Both the position numbers and the translations under genes were made by a program. Positions 1 through 6,679 of a stretch of DNA of 23,434 bases are shown in pieces. The notes below the pieces were generated by a model that was given only the letters and a program-made list of their open reading frames with translations, made no database searches and was not told the origin of the DNA. Position 1 is the stretch's first letter; each line of letters opens with the position of its first letter. Source of the stretch: a virus; IMG/VR virus record IMGVR_UViG_3300025889_016154, positions 1-23,434 of that record. One strand, given 5' to 3'.

Positions 1-2
1 TA

Positions 3-1442
3 TATCCACCATTTGAGTACGGAGAAAAGAATAACGATGCAAGTGGGTTAAGTGCCTTACCAACTAATAATAGATTAGATGAAACGGTAATCGAGTCTTT
101 TTCTTTATATTTATGGGAAAATAATAATGCCTCTTTAGAAGACTGGCTAAAAAGATTAAGAGCACTATTAGATAAATATAATAAAAACGCAAAAATTATA
201 ATAGGAGGTGCTAGATCTACAAGAATACTACAGATGGCACCCTTAGCACCTGAAAATTATTGCATTAAAAAATACGTTGATTATATTATTGTAGGCATGG
301 CAGATTATGCTATAAAACAATTAGTTGAAAAAATACGCACAAATGAAAAAATTGATAACTTACATGTATATCATAATTTGAATTTTATTTTTTGTGATAG
401 AGAACCTTGGAAAACACCAATAACTTATATTCCGACAATGCGATATAATAAATCAGATTGTTTTGAAAAGTCTCATTGGGCAGGTCTAGAGGTAGGAAGA
501 GGATGTGCGTTCAATTGTAAGTATTGTTATTATGAAAAACGATTTTCTAATAAGAAACCAATTAAGCTTTTAGAAGAAGAAATAAAAAGAAATTACTATG
601 ATTTAGGAATAACAAAGTATAATATAACGGCAGATTGTTTTAATGATAATCGAAAATTTGTAGGCGAATGGGCAGAAATGGTTGCCTCTTTAAATTTTAA
701 TATAGAATGGGCAAGTTATGTTAGGGTTGATCCGTTTCATAAATGGCCAGAAATGATGGATGAAATGATTGGCTCTGGTTTTAAGGCAGGTTGGTTTGGT
801 GTTGAAACTTTATGTCACGAGGCAGGAAAATTTGCTGGTAAAGGACTCAATCCTGAAATAGTAAAGGCACTATTACAATTGCTAAGAGATAAGGGTGGTG
901 ATGATATTTGGATTACTACTTTTTTTATTATTGGACTTCCAAAAGAGACAAAAGAAAGTTTAAATAATACATTACAGTGGTTATTAAATCAAAAAATCAT
1001 AGATGAAGTACAAACTACTATACTTGACATTGGGCCTTTTATTGAAGAACTACAACATATTATAGATTTTTCAGATCATTCAAAAAATCCAGATAAGTAT
1101 GGATTTACAAAACTTGAATATAGTCCAGAATTTTACTGGGAACATGAAACATTAAATTTACATGATTGCGTAAAAATCAATAAGGAATGGAAAGCTGCAT
1201 TTTTAGATCATAAATTTACAAGATTCGGAGGCAGTGCTCTTGCAGAGTATACTAGAATAAGAGATTTAGGACTTAATCATAAACAAACTGTAATATATAT
1301 GAAAACTAAATTTACAACAGGAAGAAAAATAATTAATATTGATTCTGCTAAAAAGAAAAAATTTAAAAATTATGTTAGAGAGTTATCAAAAGATAATATT
1401 CAAAGATATTATGATAATTTTTTACAAGTTAATAGGGTTTAA
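3..1442 (+). CDS. B12-binding-type radical SAM protein (5' partial)
   Basis: The reading frame is open from base 3, so the true start lies before the window; 479 residues are visible. The classic radical SAM cluster motif CxxxCxxC appears as CAFNCKYC at visible residues 168-175 (bases 504-527) and would hold the 4Fe-4S cluster that cleaves S-adenosylmethionine. Ahead of it, IIIGGARST and later DYIIVGMADYAIKQL resemble the end of a cobalamin-binding Rossmann domain, as in BchE-like and other B12 radical SAM enzymes. The usual B12 DxHxxG motif is not in the visible part. The ATG at 234 is internal to the domain and probably not the start. The stop directly abuts the ATG of the PP-loop gene. The substrate cannot be told; sugar, lipid or peptide modification are all possible given the neighbours. 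Confidence 0.8.
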   Translation, partial: YPPFEYGEKNNDASGLSALPTNNRLDETVIESFSLYLWENNNASLEDWLKRLRALLDKYNKNAKIIIGGARSTRILQMAPLAPENYCIKKYVDYIIVGMADYAIKQLVEKIRTNEKIDNLHVYHNLNFIFCDREPWKTPITYIPTMRYNKSDCFEKSHWAGLEVGRGCAFNCKYCYYEKRFSNKKPIKLLEEEIKRNYYDLGITKYNITADCFNDNRKFVGEWAEMVASLNFNIEWASYVRVDPFHKWPEMMDEMIGSGFKAGWFGVETLCHEAGKFAGKGLNPEIVKALLQLLRDKGGDDIWITTFFIIGLPKETKESLNNTLQWLLNQKIIDEVQTTILDIGPFIEELQHIIDFSDHSKNPDKYGFTKLEYSPEFYWEHETLNLHDCVKINKEWKAAFLDHKFTRFGGSALAEYTRIRDLGLNHKQTVIYMKTKFTTGRKIINIDSAKKKKFKNYVRELSKDNIQRYYDNFLQVNRV

Positions 1443-2468
1443 ATGTCTGAAATTGGTTGGTATCTTAATAATAAATTTTATAATAATAAATGGTCTTGTG
1501 TGCTTGATAACAAATATTCAATTAACAATGTAACATTTTATTTTTTTGAAGATGCTTTTAATAAACTAAATTGGGAATCTGAACCGTCTTTATCATATGA
1601 TTATCTTTTAGAACAAAGAGCTAAACAATTAAGAGACTCTTATGACTATTTAAGACTTTGGTACACTAGTGGATCAGATTCTGAAACTATATTACAAACT
1701 TTTTTAAAACATAATATTTATATTGATGAAATTGCAGTTTCTAAAAGTCCTTTTATAGAATCAGATAGAGAACTTAATAAAAGAGCTATTCCAAGGCTAA
1801 AACTATTACAAGATAAATTTTCTAATACCTTTATAAATATATTTCAAACATCTACACAACAATACTTAGATATATTAGAAAGTCAAGATTATGATAAAAT
1901 TGCTTCGGATATTACATTAAGAAGTACAAGTTATTTATCTTCTTGTTACTATACACACTCAAAATTATTAGAAGCACCTCATAATAAATTTAGTAAAGTT
2001 GCTAATGTTATAGGACATATAAAACCTAAAATAGAAAAACGAGATAATAAGTTTTTTACTTATGAATGGGATTCTTTAATTAGCACACTTTCGTTAACTC
2101 CAAATTTAGAGATGTTTTATACTAGTTCAAATTTTCCCGAACTTCATTTAAAACAGTGTCATATAGTAAAAAATTACATTAAATATAAATATCCGCAAAT
2201 AGGCAATCAACTTTTTTCTGAAAATAATCAATATAGAAATGATATTGAGTATGCTGTAAGAGTTCCTATTGATAATAGTTATACTTTTTTAAAAACAAAT
2301 TCTTTAAGAAATTTAACTCCAAAAGCAAAATTAGCTGTTCAAGAAGCATACAAAACTGCTCCCGATGTTTATTATGCTTTTAAAAACATAACTAAAGATT
2401 ATTCTTTCATGTTTAAAGGATGGAATACATTAGGAATTAAGTCAACAGAATATTGTTTAGGAAAATAA
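1443..2468 (+). CDS. PP-loop ATPase-like protein (asparagine synthetase/QueC-like fold)
   Basis: A 341-residue protein. Residues 73-81 read WYTSGSDSE, a variant of the PP-loop SGGxDS signature of the adenine nucleotide alpha-hydrolase superfamily, which includes asparagine synthetase C-domains, QueC, tRNA-thiolating enzymes and N-type ATP pyrophosphatases. The preceding strand-like LRLWY and following helix-like ETILQTFLKH fit that fold. Enzymes of this group adenylate a carboxylate, carbonyl or nucleobase before amidation or thiolation. The second glycine of the motif is replaced by serine, so activity is not guaranteed. The ATG at 1443 follows directly on the TAA of the radical SAM gene and the TAA at 2466-2468 directly precedes the next ATG, so the three genes look co-translated. 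Composition is very AT-rich. Substrate unknown. Confidence 0.5.
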   Translation: MSEIGWYLNNKFYNNKWSCVLDNKYSINNVTFYFFEDAFNKLNWESEPSLSYDYLLEQRAKQLRDSYDYLRLWYTSGSDSETILQTFLKHNIYIDEIAVSKSPFIESDRELNKRAIPRLKLLQDKFSNTFINIFQTSTQQYLDILESQDYDKIASDITLRSTSYLSSCYYTHSKLLEAPHNKFSKVANVIGHIKPKIEKRDNKFFTYEWDSLISTLSLTPNLEMFYTSSNFPELHLKQCHIVKNYIKYKYPQIGNQLFSENNQYRNDIEYAVRVPIDNSYTFLKTNSLRNLTPKAKLAVQEAYKTAPDVYYAFKNITKDYSFMFKGWNTLGIKSTEYCLGK

Positions 2469-3392
2469 ATGAAAATTTTAATTACAGGCGGATTAGGTTT
2501 TATAGGTGCTCATTTAGCAAATGCATTAAGTAATCATGATATTACTATACTAGATAAATATGATCTTAATTATATAGGATTTGCAAAAATATATAGAGGA
2601 CAAGTAGAAGGTATTGTTCCTATATCAGAAATAGAAGAAAAACATCGAAGATTAAATTTAGAATATAGATTATCATTAATTAAAAATATTAATATTATTA
2701 GAAAATGGTCTTTTGAGTATTTACCTACAGATTCTTTTGATTTAATAATAAATTGTGGTAGCTTATCTGAAGCTATTTTATCTAAGTTTTTTGGAGAATT
2801 TTGCCACAATTCTATTGTAGAAGGTTATAAAAATATTAAAGCTACATATTCTTGTCCTACTATTCATATAAGTTCTTCAATGGTTTATGGTTCTTGGGAA
2901 GGAAAAATTACAGAACTAAATACATTAAACCCAGTTGATTACTATGGAATATGTAAAGCAAAAGCAGAAGGCTTTATAGATGAAAATGATATTGTATTAC
3001 GTCCTATTCACGTATATGGTATTGGAGACGCTAAATTCCCAATCTGGATGAATATTGAAAGACAAATAAGTAAAAATAAACCTGTAAGTGTAGAAGCAGC
3101 AGATTGTATTTATATTGATGATTTTGTTCAAATCATCAAAAATATTCTTGACTCTTGGAAACCAGGTATATATAATATAAGTTCTAATTACATTAGAAAT
3201 GGAAAAGACTTGCAAAAAGTATATCCAAAACATTTTAAAATAAAGGAAAAGTTAGGACCTACTGGAAAGCCAAGAGGTTCTTTAAATAGTTCAAAATTAT
3301 TTGAAACTTTTAATGTAAAGCTTCAGTATAATAACTATTTAGAAACAATACAGGATTATTATAATAAATATGAAGATTTATGTAAGAGATAA
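2469..3392 (+). CDS. NAD-dependent epimerase/dehydratase (extended SDR)
   Basis: A 307-residue extended short-chain dehydrogenase/reductase. The N-terminal GGLGFIG (residues 7-13) is the Rossmann NAD-binding glycine motif, and an acidic residue follows the second strand (ILDKYD). A serine-rich strand SSSMVYG (135-141) supplies the catalytic Ser/Thr, and Y159-x3-K163 (YYGICK) is the catalytic pair. The family epimerises, dehydrates or reduces nucleotide sugars such as UDP-glucose. The C-terminal half is less conserved, so the exact sugar cannot be named. It is the third gene of a tight row with the radical SAM and PP-loop genes, and its last 23 bases overlap the bS21 gene. Two further SDR genes lie downstream (6672 and 7646), so the phage carries three divergent members. 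Confidence 0.85.
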   Translation: MKILITGGLGFIGAHLANALSNHDITILDKYDLNYIGFAKIYRGQVEGIVPISEIEEKHRRLNLEYRLSLIKNINIIRKWSFEYLPTDSFDLIINCGSLSEAILSKFFGEFCHNSIVEGYKNIKATYSCPTIHISSSMVYGSWEGKITELNTLNPVDYYGICKAKAEGFIDENDIVLRPIHVYGIGDAKFPIWMNIERQISKNKPVSVEAADCIYIDDFVQIIKNILDSWKPGIYNISSNYIRNGKDLQKVYPKHFKIKEKLGPTGKPRGSLNSSKLFETFNVKLQYNNYLETIQDYYNKYEDLCKR

Positions 3393-3624
3393 CAACGTAA
3401 ATAAAGCATGGTCTATACTTAAAAAGAAGTTACATGAAGATGGAACTCTTAAAGAGTTAAGAGATAGAGCTTATTACGTTAGTAAGGGAGAAAAACGTCG
3501 TTTAGCCAAAAAAGCTGGAGTGGCTCGTTGGAGAAAGAAAAAAATACAATTAGACGAACAGTTTGAACGAAACGAGCGTAATCACTTTAAAAACCGTAAA
3601 AAGCATATTAGCAAACAATCTTAA
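3370..3624 (+). CDS. rpsU: Ribosomal protein bS21 (phage-encoded)
   Basis: An 84-residue, strongly basic protein. It opens MKIYVRDNNVNKAWSILKKK, close to the bacterial bS21 N-terminus (VYVRDNNVxxALRxLKKK), and continues with the family's ELRDRAYYVSKGEKRR segment and a lysine/arginine-rich C-terminal helix. bS21 sits on the 30S platform near the anti-Shine-Dalgarno region and helps initiation; phage copies are known from many large and marine phages and are thought to swap into host ribosomes. At 84 residues it is somewhat longer than the roughly 70-residue bacterial protein, with extra basic tail. It overlaps the SDR gene by 23 bases. Promoter P1 begins 8 bases after its stop, followed by a WYL_2-like gene and a tmRNA, so it belongs to a translation-linked locus. 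Confidence 0.9.
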   Translation: MKIYVRDNNVNKAWSILKKKLHEDGTLKELRDRAYYVSKGEKRRLAKKAGVARWRKKKIQLDEQFERNERNHFKNRKKHISKQS

Positions 3625-3631
3625 TGTAATC

Positions 3632-3660
3632 TTGCTCATTGCTATTTTTTCTGCTATTAT
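3632..3660 (+). promoter_or_regulatory. Promoter P1 (TCTTGCT / 17 / TATTAT)
   Basis: The -35 hexamer TTGCTC lies at 3632-3637 and the -10 hexamer TATTAT at 3655-3660, separated by exactly 17 bases. The preceding bases make the heptamer TCTTGCT, shared by three other gaps at the same spacing. Transcription would begin near 3667, just ahead of the GGAG ribosome site (3679-3682) of the WYL_2-like gene, and could read into the tmRNA and the long glycan block. A sigma-70-type promoter is inferred from hexamer form and recurrence. Confidence 0.75.
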
Positions 3661-3688
3661 TTGTTTAGCGAAAAAAATGGAGATTACA

Positions 3689-3940
3689 ATGAAAGCTTAC
3701 AAAGGGATTTTTAAAAAGAAAAACGGTGAGTCAAGAACAATGGTTTTTTCTAGAATTAATGATTTACCTTCTTCTTTTGTTGCTTCTAAAATTTCGGGTG
3801 CAGGATCTGAACAAAAGTACCCTGAAGGTATGGAGCTTGTTTGGGATTTAGAAGCAGATAACTTTAGAATATTTAATTGGAAAACGGTAGAAAGTATGCC
3901 TTCACAATTTGATATTGATGAAGATTTATTTAATATTTAG
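3689..3940 (+). CDS. WYL_2/Sm-like SH3-fold small phage protein (DUF2693-like)
   Basis: An 83-residue protein starting at the ATG at 3689, preceded by GGAG at 3679-3682. The frame is open back to 3563, but that upstream part overlaps bS21 and contains promoter P1, so the long form is rejected. Motifs YKGIFKKKNGESRTMVFSRI, DLP, KISGAGSEQKYPEGMELVWD and FRIFNWKTV match the pattern I recall for WYL_2 (formerly DUF2693), a small beta-barrel found in many phages, of unknown role and possibly nucleic-acid binding. The family assignment is from memory of motifs. It ends with TAG immediately before the tmRNA acceptor piece, so the two probably share a transcript from P1. Its position between bS21 and ssrA hints at an RNA- or translation-linked role, which is inference only. 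Confidence 0.6.
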   Translation: MKAYKGIFKKKNGESRTMVFSRINDLPSSFVASKISGAGSEQKYPEGMELVWDLEADNFRIFNWKTVESMPSQFDIDEDLFNI

Positions 3941-3941
3941 T

Positions 3942-4276
3942 GCTTCGTTTGAGGAGAAGTAGAATAAACATACTGGACTTGGGGGCAGTACCCAACGCCT
4001 CCACCATGAGCACATAGGGTTCAGTACTGTGGGAAGTACAGATGGACAACACTAGGACAAGGTTCGAATCCAAAATCCTATGTGCTTTTGATGGGGGCGA
4101 ACAAGGATCGACAGGTGTAGTAAAAACTAAACCGAGAAGCAGGTGCGCAAGCGACCTTGACCGCAAGAAACACTATAATTGCCAACGATAACTTCGTAGC
4201 AAATGAGGATTATGCTCTAGCAGCTTAATTACTCGGGGTAAGGGTTCCACCTAGCAACAGAACGGGCCCACCAATC
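3942..4276 (+). ncRNA. ssrA: Circularly permuted two-piece tmRNA (alphaproteobacterial type)
   Basis: The acceptor piece comes first. Its T-arm is TTGGG-GGCAGTA-CCCAA (3979-3995), then CGCCTCC (3996-4002) and encoded ACCA (4003-4006). The coding piece follows from GGGGGCG (4093-4099). These two 7-mers pair to form the acceptor stem with a G3-U70 wobble, the alanine identity element, and discriminator A. The coding piece continues GAACAAGGATCGACAGG, as in tmRNA 5' ends. The tag frame at 4181-4228 reads ANDNFVANEDYALAA then TAA, ending in the ALAA degradation signal. GTGTAGTA (4115-4122) can pair with TACTGGAC (3971-3978) as helix 2 with one mismatch. The motif CCTAGCAACAGAAC near the 3' end is also tmRNA-like. 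The product would rescue stalled ribosomes with SmpB and AlaRS, neither seen here. Outer ends are estimates. No own promoter is visible; P1 lies upstream. Confidence 0.93.
4009..4086 (+). other. Structured spacer (ITS) inside the permuted tmRNA
   Basis: Between the encoded CCA (ends 4006) and the coding piece (from 4093) lies an 86-base intervening segment. It is closed by a perfect 10-bp stem, AGCACATAGG (4009-4018) with CCTATGTGCT (4077-4086). Inside are a stem-loop, GTTC(A)GTACT with AGTAC(AGAT)GGAC, and the motif GG-TTCGAAT-CC, identical in form to a tRNA T-loop. The segment would be removed when the precursor is cut into two pieces. It is not a normal tRNA: there is no anticodon arm and the T-stem would have only two pairs. 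The structure may guide RNase P or RNase E processing; this is inference. Confidence 0.6.
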
Positions 4277-4288
4277 ATAGAGGATTTA

Positions 4289-4927
4289 ATGCAAAATTTA
4301 TATATTCTAGGAGATGGAGGCTTTTCGTCTGAAGTACACGATTGTCAAATACTTCAAGAAAGCTCTGTCTCACATTATAATTTTATTGACTTTTTAACAT
4401 ATAATCAAGATAAAAATAAACTTTTATACTCTTCTACTGGTTTTGATTTTGATTATCCAAGAGATGCTGCATTCATTTTTGGTTTGACGAGTAGGAAATG
4501 GCGTGATATAATCAAAGAACATTTACAAGAAAGATATGTTTTTAATAATTATCATTTTCCAAACGCTATTTCTGCAAAAGCACACATATCAAAACTAAGT
4601 ACAATGGGTATTGGTAATGTTATTCAACCTTGGGTAATGATTGCTGGTAATGCAGAAATTGGAGATTTTAACGAGTTTAACTGGTCAACTTCAATTTCTC
4701 ACGATTGTAAAATGGGTAATGATAATATCTTATCTCCTTATGCAGGAATTATGGGTTTTGGTAAACTCAAAGATAGAAACTGGTTTGGTCCCTACGCTCT
4801 TATGGGTTCTTATACAGAAATGGGAAGTGAAAACCATTTAAGTGCTCACGAGTTTATTCTAGAAGGTAATCTAGGAAACCGCAAATTAGTTAAACAAGGA
4901 CAAATTTTAGAAAAACCAAAAAGATGA
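4289..4927 (+). CDS. PglD/NeuD/VioB-like sugar O- or N-acyltransferase
   Basis: A 212-residue protein with the two-part PglD/NeuD plan. The N-terminal Rossmann-like part opens LYILGDGGFSSEVHD (residues 4-18), like the IIGAGGFGREV start of PglD. The C-terminal left-handed beta-helix has hexapeptide-type repeats, for example NAEIGDFNEFNWSTSISHDCKMGNDN. H138 in SHDCKMG corresponds to the catalytic histidine of PglD. Members transfer an acetyl or other acyl group from acyl-CoA to the amino or hydroxyl group of a nucleotide sugar. Length matches VioB and PglD. With the downstream aminotransferase and RmlB-like dehydratase it could finish a 4-acylamino-4,6-dideoxy sugar. It starts just after the tmRNA with AGAGGA at 4279-4284. 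Its stop overlaps the next start as ATGA. Confidence 0.78.
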   Translation: MQNLYILGDGGFSSEVHDCQILQESSVSHYNFIDFLTYNQDKNKLLYSSTGFDFDYPRDAAFIFGLTSRKWRDIIKEHLQERYVFNNYHFPNAISAKAHISKLSTMGIGNVIQPWVMIAGNAEIGDFNEFNWSTSISHDCKMGNDNILSPYAGIMGFGKLKDRNWFGPYALMGSYTEMGSENHLSAHEFILEGNLGNRKLVKQGQILEKPKR

Positions 4928-5706
4928 TAATTTTATTTAGATGTTGTGAGGCGGCTACTTCAGCAGGAAGTATGGGAAGTGAAACACAAATAGTTCCTCG
5001 TTGGGAAGGTAAGTATAAGAACGAAATTTTTAATGCTTGTTGGCACTCAATGCAACAAGGTATTGAAGAAACAGATAAAATTTATTTTATTTCTGATAGA
5101 ACTTCACCAGAATCTCTTGCTAAATTATCAGAAACAACTATAGCACAAACAGAAATTAGAGAAATTGTGCCTATGGTTGAAAAACAAAAAACACATCCAT
5201 ATCCAAAATATCATCCTGTAGTAGTTAATGATGCTTCAGAGTTTGCTACACAGTTAATTGATATTGCAGAAAAGAATCCTGATGAAATTATCTATGCTTG
5301 CGAAGATGATTACTTACATCTTCCACATGCAATTCCCGCAATGAAATGGTTATTTAATGCAACAGATCATCAGGGATTTTATGTACCATATGATTATCCT
5401 GATAGATATTCTTTAGATCCCAGTAGACAATGTGAAGTATTTATTGGTGCTTATGGGCATTTAAGAACTATCCAAAGCTCTACTTTGACAATGGCTGCCA
5501 GAGGTAAAACTTTCTTACAATATAAGTATGAGATTTTACAAGGAGGTGTTTTTGCACAAGACTCATGGACTTGGAAAGCTTTTAACCAAATTAAATGTCT
5601 AGCTCCTATTCCTGGACATACTACACATCTACAAGACAGATGTATAACACCCATTATTAACTGGAAACAGTATTTTGATTCCCTTCATCCAGAAAAAATC
5701 TTTTAA
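4924..5706 (+). CDS. Putative GT-A-fold glycosyltransferase
   Basis: A 260-residue protein. The N-terminus has a beta-strand MIILFRCC and a second strand KIYFISD (residues 52-58), and IIYACEDDYLHLP (122-134) presents EDD as the likely metal- and nucleotide-sugar-binding acidic motif of GT-A enzymes. Downstream FYVPYDYPDRY and AQDSWTWKAFN resemble acceptor-site segments of phage and bacterial sugar transferases. The specific GT family is not recognised. The start overlaps the preceding stop in ATGA (4924-4927), a sign of translational coupling with the acyltransferase. Its final 32 bases overlap the next gene. It probably acts in the cytoplasm on a glycan whose sugar donor is made by the neighbouring genes; a nucleotidyltransferase of the same fold is an alternative. 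Confidence 0.55.
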   Translation: MIILFRCCEAATSAGSMGSETQIVPRWEGKYKNEIFNACWHSMQQGIEETDKIYFISDRTSPESLAKLSETTIAQTEIREIVPMVEKQKTHPYPKYHPVVVNDASEFATQLIDIAEKNPDEIIYACEDDYLHLPHAIPAMKWLFNATDHQGFYVPYDYPDRYSLDPSRQCEVFIGAYGHLRTIQSSTLTMAARGKTFLQYKYEILQGGVFAQDSWTWKAFNQIKCLAPIPGHTTHLQDRCITPIINWKQYFDSLHPEKIF

Positions 5707-6679
5707 TTACGCAACTCTTTCTCACTATATAGACTCTGCTGTAAAAACTAATCAGTGGAGTAACTATGGTTGGGCAGTACAAGAGCTAGAAAAAGAAGCA
5801 CGTAACTTATTAAAGATATCAGAGGAAAAAGCAGTAATCGCTGTTAATTCTGGTACTTCTGCAATTAATTGTATTATATATGGAATGCGTCGATTTGAAG
5901 AGCGTAATTTAAGAATTACAACCCAAGATTTTACTTTTCCTTCTAATGGAATAGGAGCAGCAGAAGGACCTATAGTAGTAGATTTTGATAGTGACTTAAA
6001 TATAAATTACAGAGATGACTATTTAGTTCATTACGGTGATATTTTAATTGTTACTAATTGTTTTGGTCATTTACAACCAATAGAACAAATTGTAGATGCG
6101 TGTAATAAATTAAATAAGTTTGTTATTTTTGATAACGCAGCAACACCTTATTCCTTTATAAATGGTCAAAATAGTTGTAACTATGGGGTTGCTTCTTATA
6201 TATCTTTACACCATACTAAACCTTTAGGCTTTGGTGAAGGGGGTTTAGTTATTATTGATAAAAAATATGAAGAAATGTGTAGACGAGCTACAAATTTTGG
6301 TAAGTTAACAGCTAAAGATTCTCACAGCGAATTTAGTGGTAATTTCAAAATGAGTGATCTTTCTGCAGCAGGTATTTTACAGTGGTGGAAAGAACTTAAT
6401 TTTGATATTGACTCTTTAAAAGATGCTTATTTAGAAAATTACTATAAACTTCAATATAAATTTAAAAGAGAAATTAAAGGACAACCGTTTCCTAATATAG
6501 CAGATGAGTTTTTTCCTTTCTGTTTTCCTTGGGTTGCAGAAGATCCTACCTATAATCCTTTTAGTAACGTAGAGTTTAGAAAATACTATAAGCCTTTAAG
6601 AGGTCTTCGTATTAGCCAAGAAGTATATAATCGTATACAATGTTACCCTGTTCACAAGGATATAAAAGACTATGAATAA
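5675..6679 (+). CDS. DegT/DnrJ/EryC1-type sugar aminotransferase
   Basis: A PLP-dependent aminotransferase of 334 residues. Signatures in order: NSGTSAINCIIYG (58-70) binding the PLP phosphate; TQDFTFPSNG (83-92); FDNAA (152-156) with D153 contacting the pyridine nitrogen; and SLHHTKPLGFGEGG (177-190) with K182 as the Schiff-base lysine. The family converts keto-sugar nucleotides to amino sugars, as in VioA, WecE and FdtB. It is about 30-40 residues shorter than usual, ending soon after CYPVHKDI, but the catalytic core is complete. The only start that keeps the N-terminal QWSNYG region is TTG at 5675, which overlaps the glycosyltransferase gene by 32 bases; no ATG occurs in frame before about 5883. 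The RmlB-like dehydratase follows with an 8-base overlap. Confidence 0.88.
   Translation: MIPFIQKKSFNYATLSHYIDSAVKTNQWSNYGWAVQELEKEARNLLKISEEKAVIAVNSGTSAINCIIYGMRRFEERNLRITTQDFTFPSNGIGAAEGPIVVDFDSDLNINYRDDYLVHYGDILIVTNCFGHLQPIEQIVDACNKLNKFVIFDNAATPYSFINGQNSCNYGVASYISLHHTKPLGFGEGGLVIIDKKYEEMCRRATNFGKLTAKDSHSEFSGNFKMSDLSAAGILQWWKELNFDIDSLKDAYLENYYKLQYKFKREIKGQPFPNIADEFFPFCFPWVAEDPTYNPFSNVEFRKYYKPLRGLRISQEVYNRIQCYPVHKDIKDYE

Noticed and set aside
3563-3688. N-terminal extension of the WYL_2-like protein with a hydrophobic stretch
   Set aside because: It overlaps bS21 and promoter P1; ATG 3689 has a good ribosome site and fits the family length.
4009-4086. A complete tRNA gene between the tmRNA pieces
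   Set aside because: Length (76 bases within the stem) and the TTCGAAT motif fit, but no anticodon arm can be drawn and the T-stem has only two pairs; it also lies between the two tmRNA pieces.
3930-4166. 78-residue ORF on the - strand
   Set aside because: It covers the tmRNA antisense; the RNA structure explains the region.
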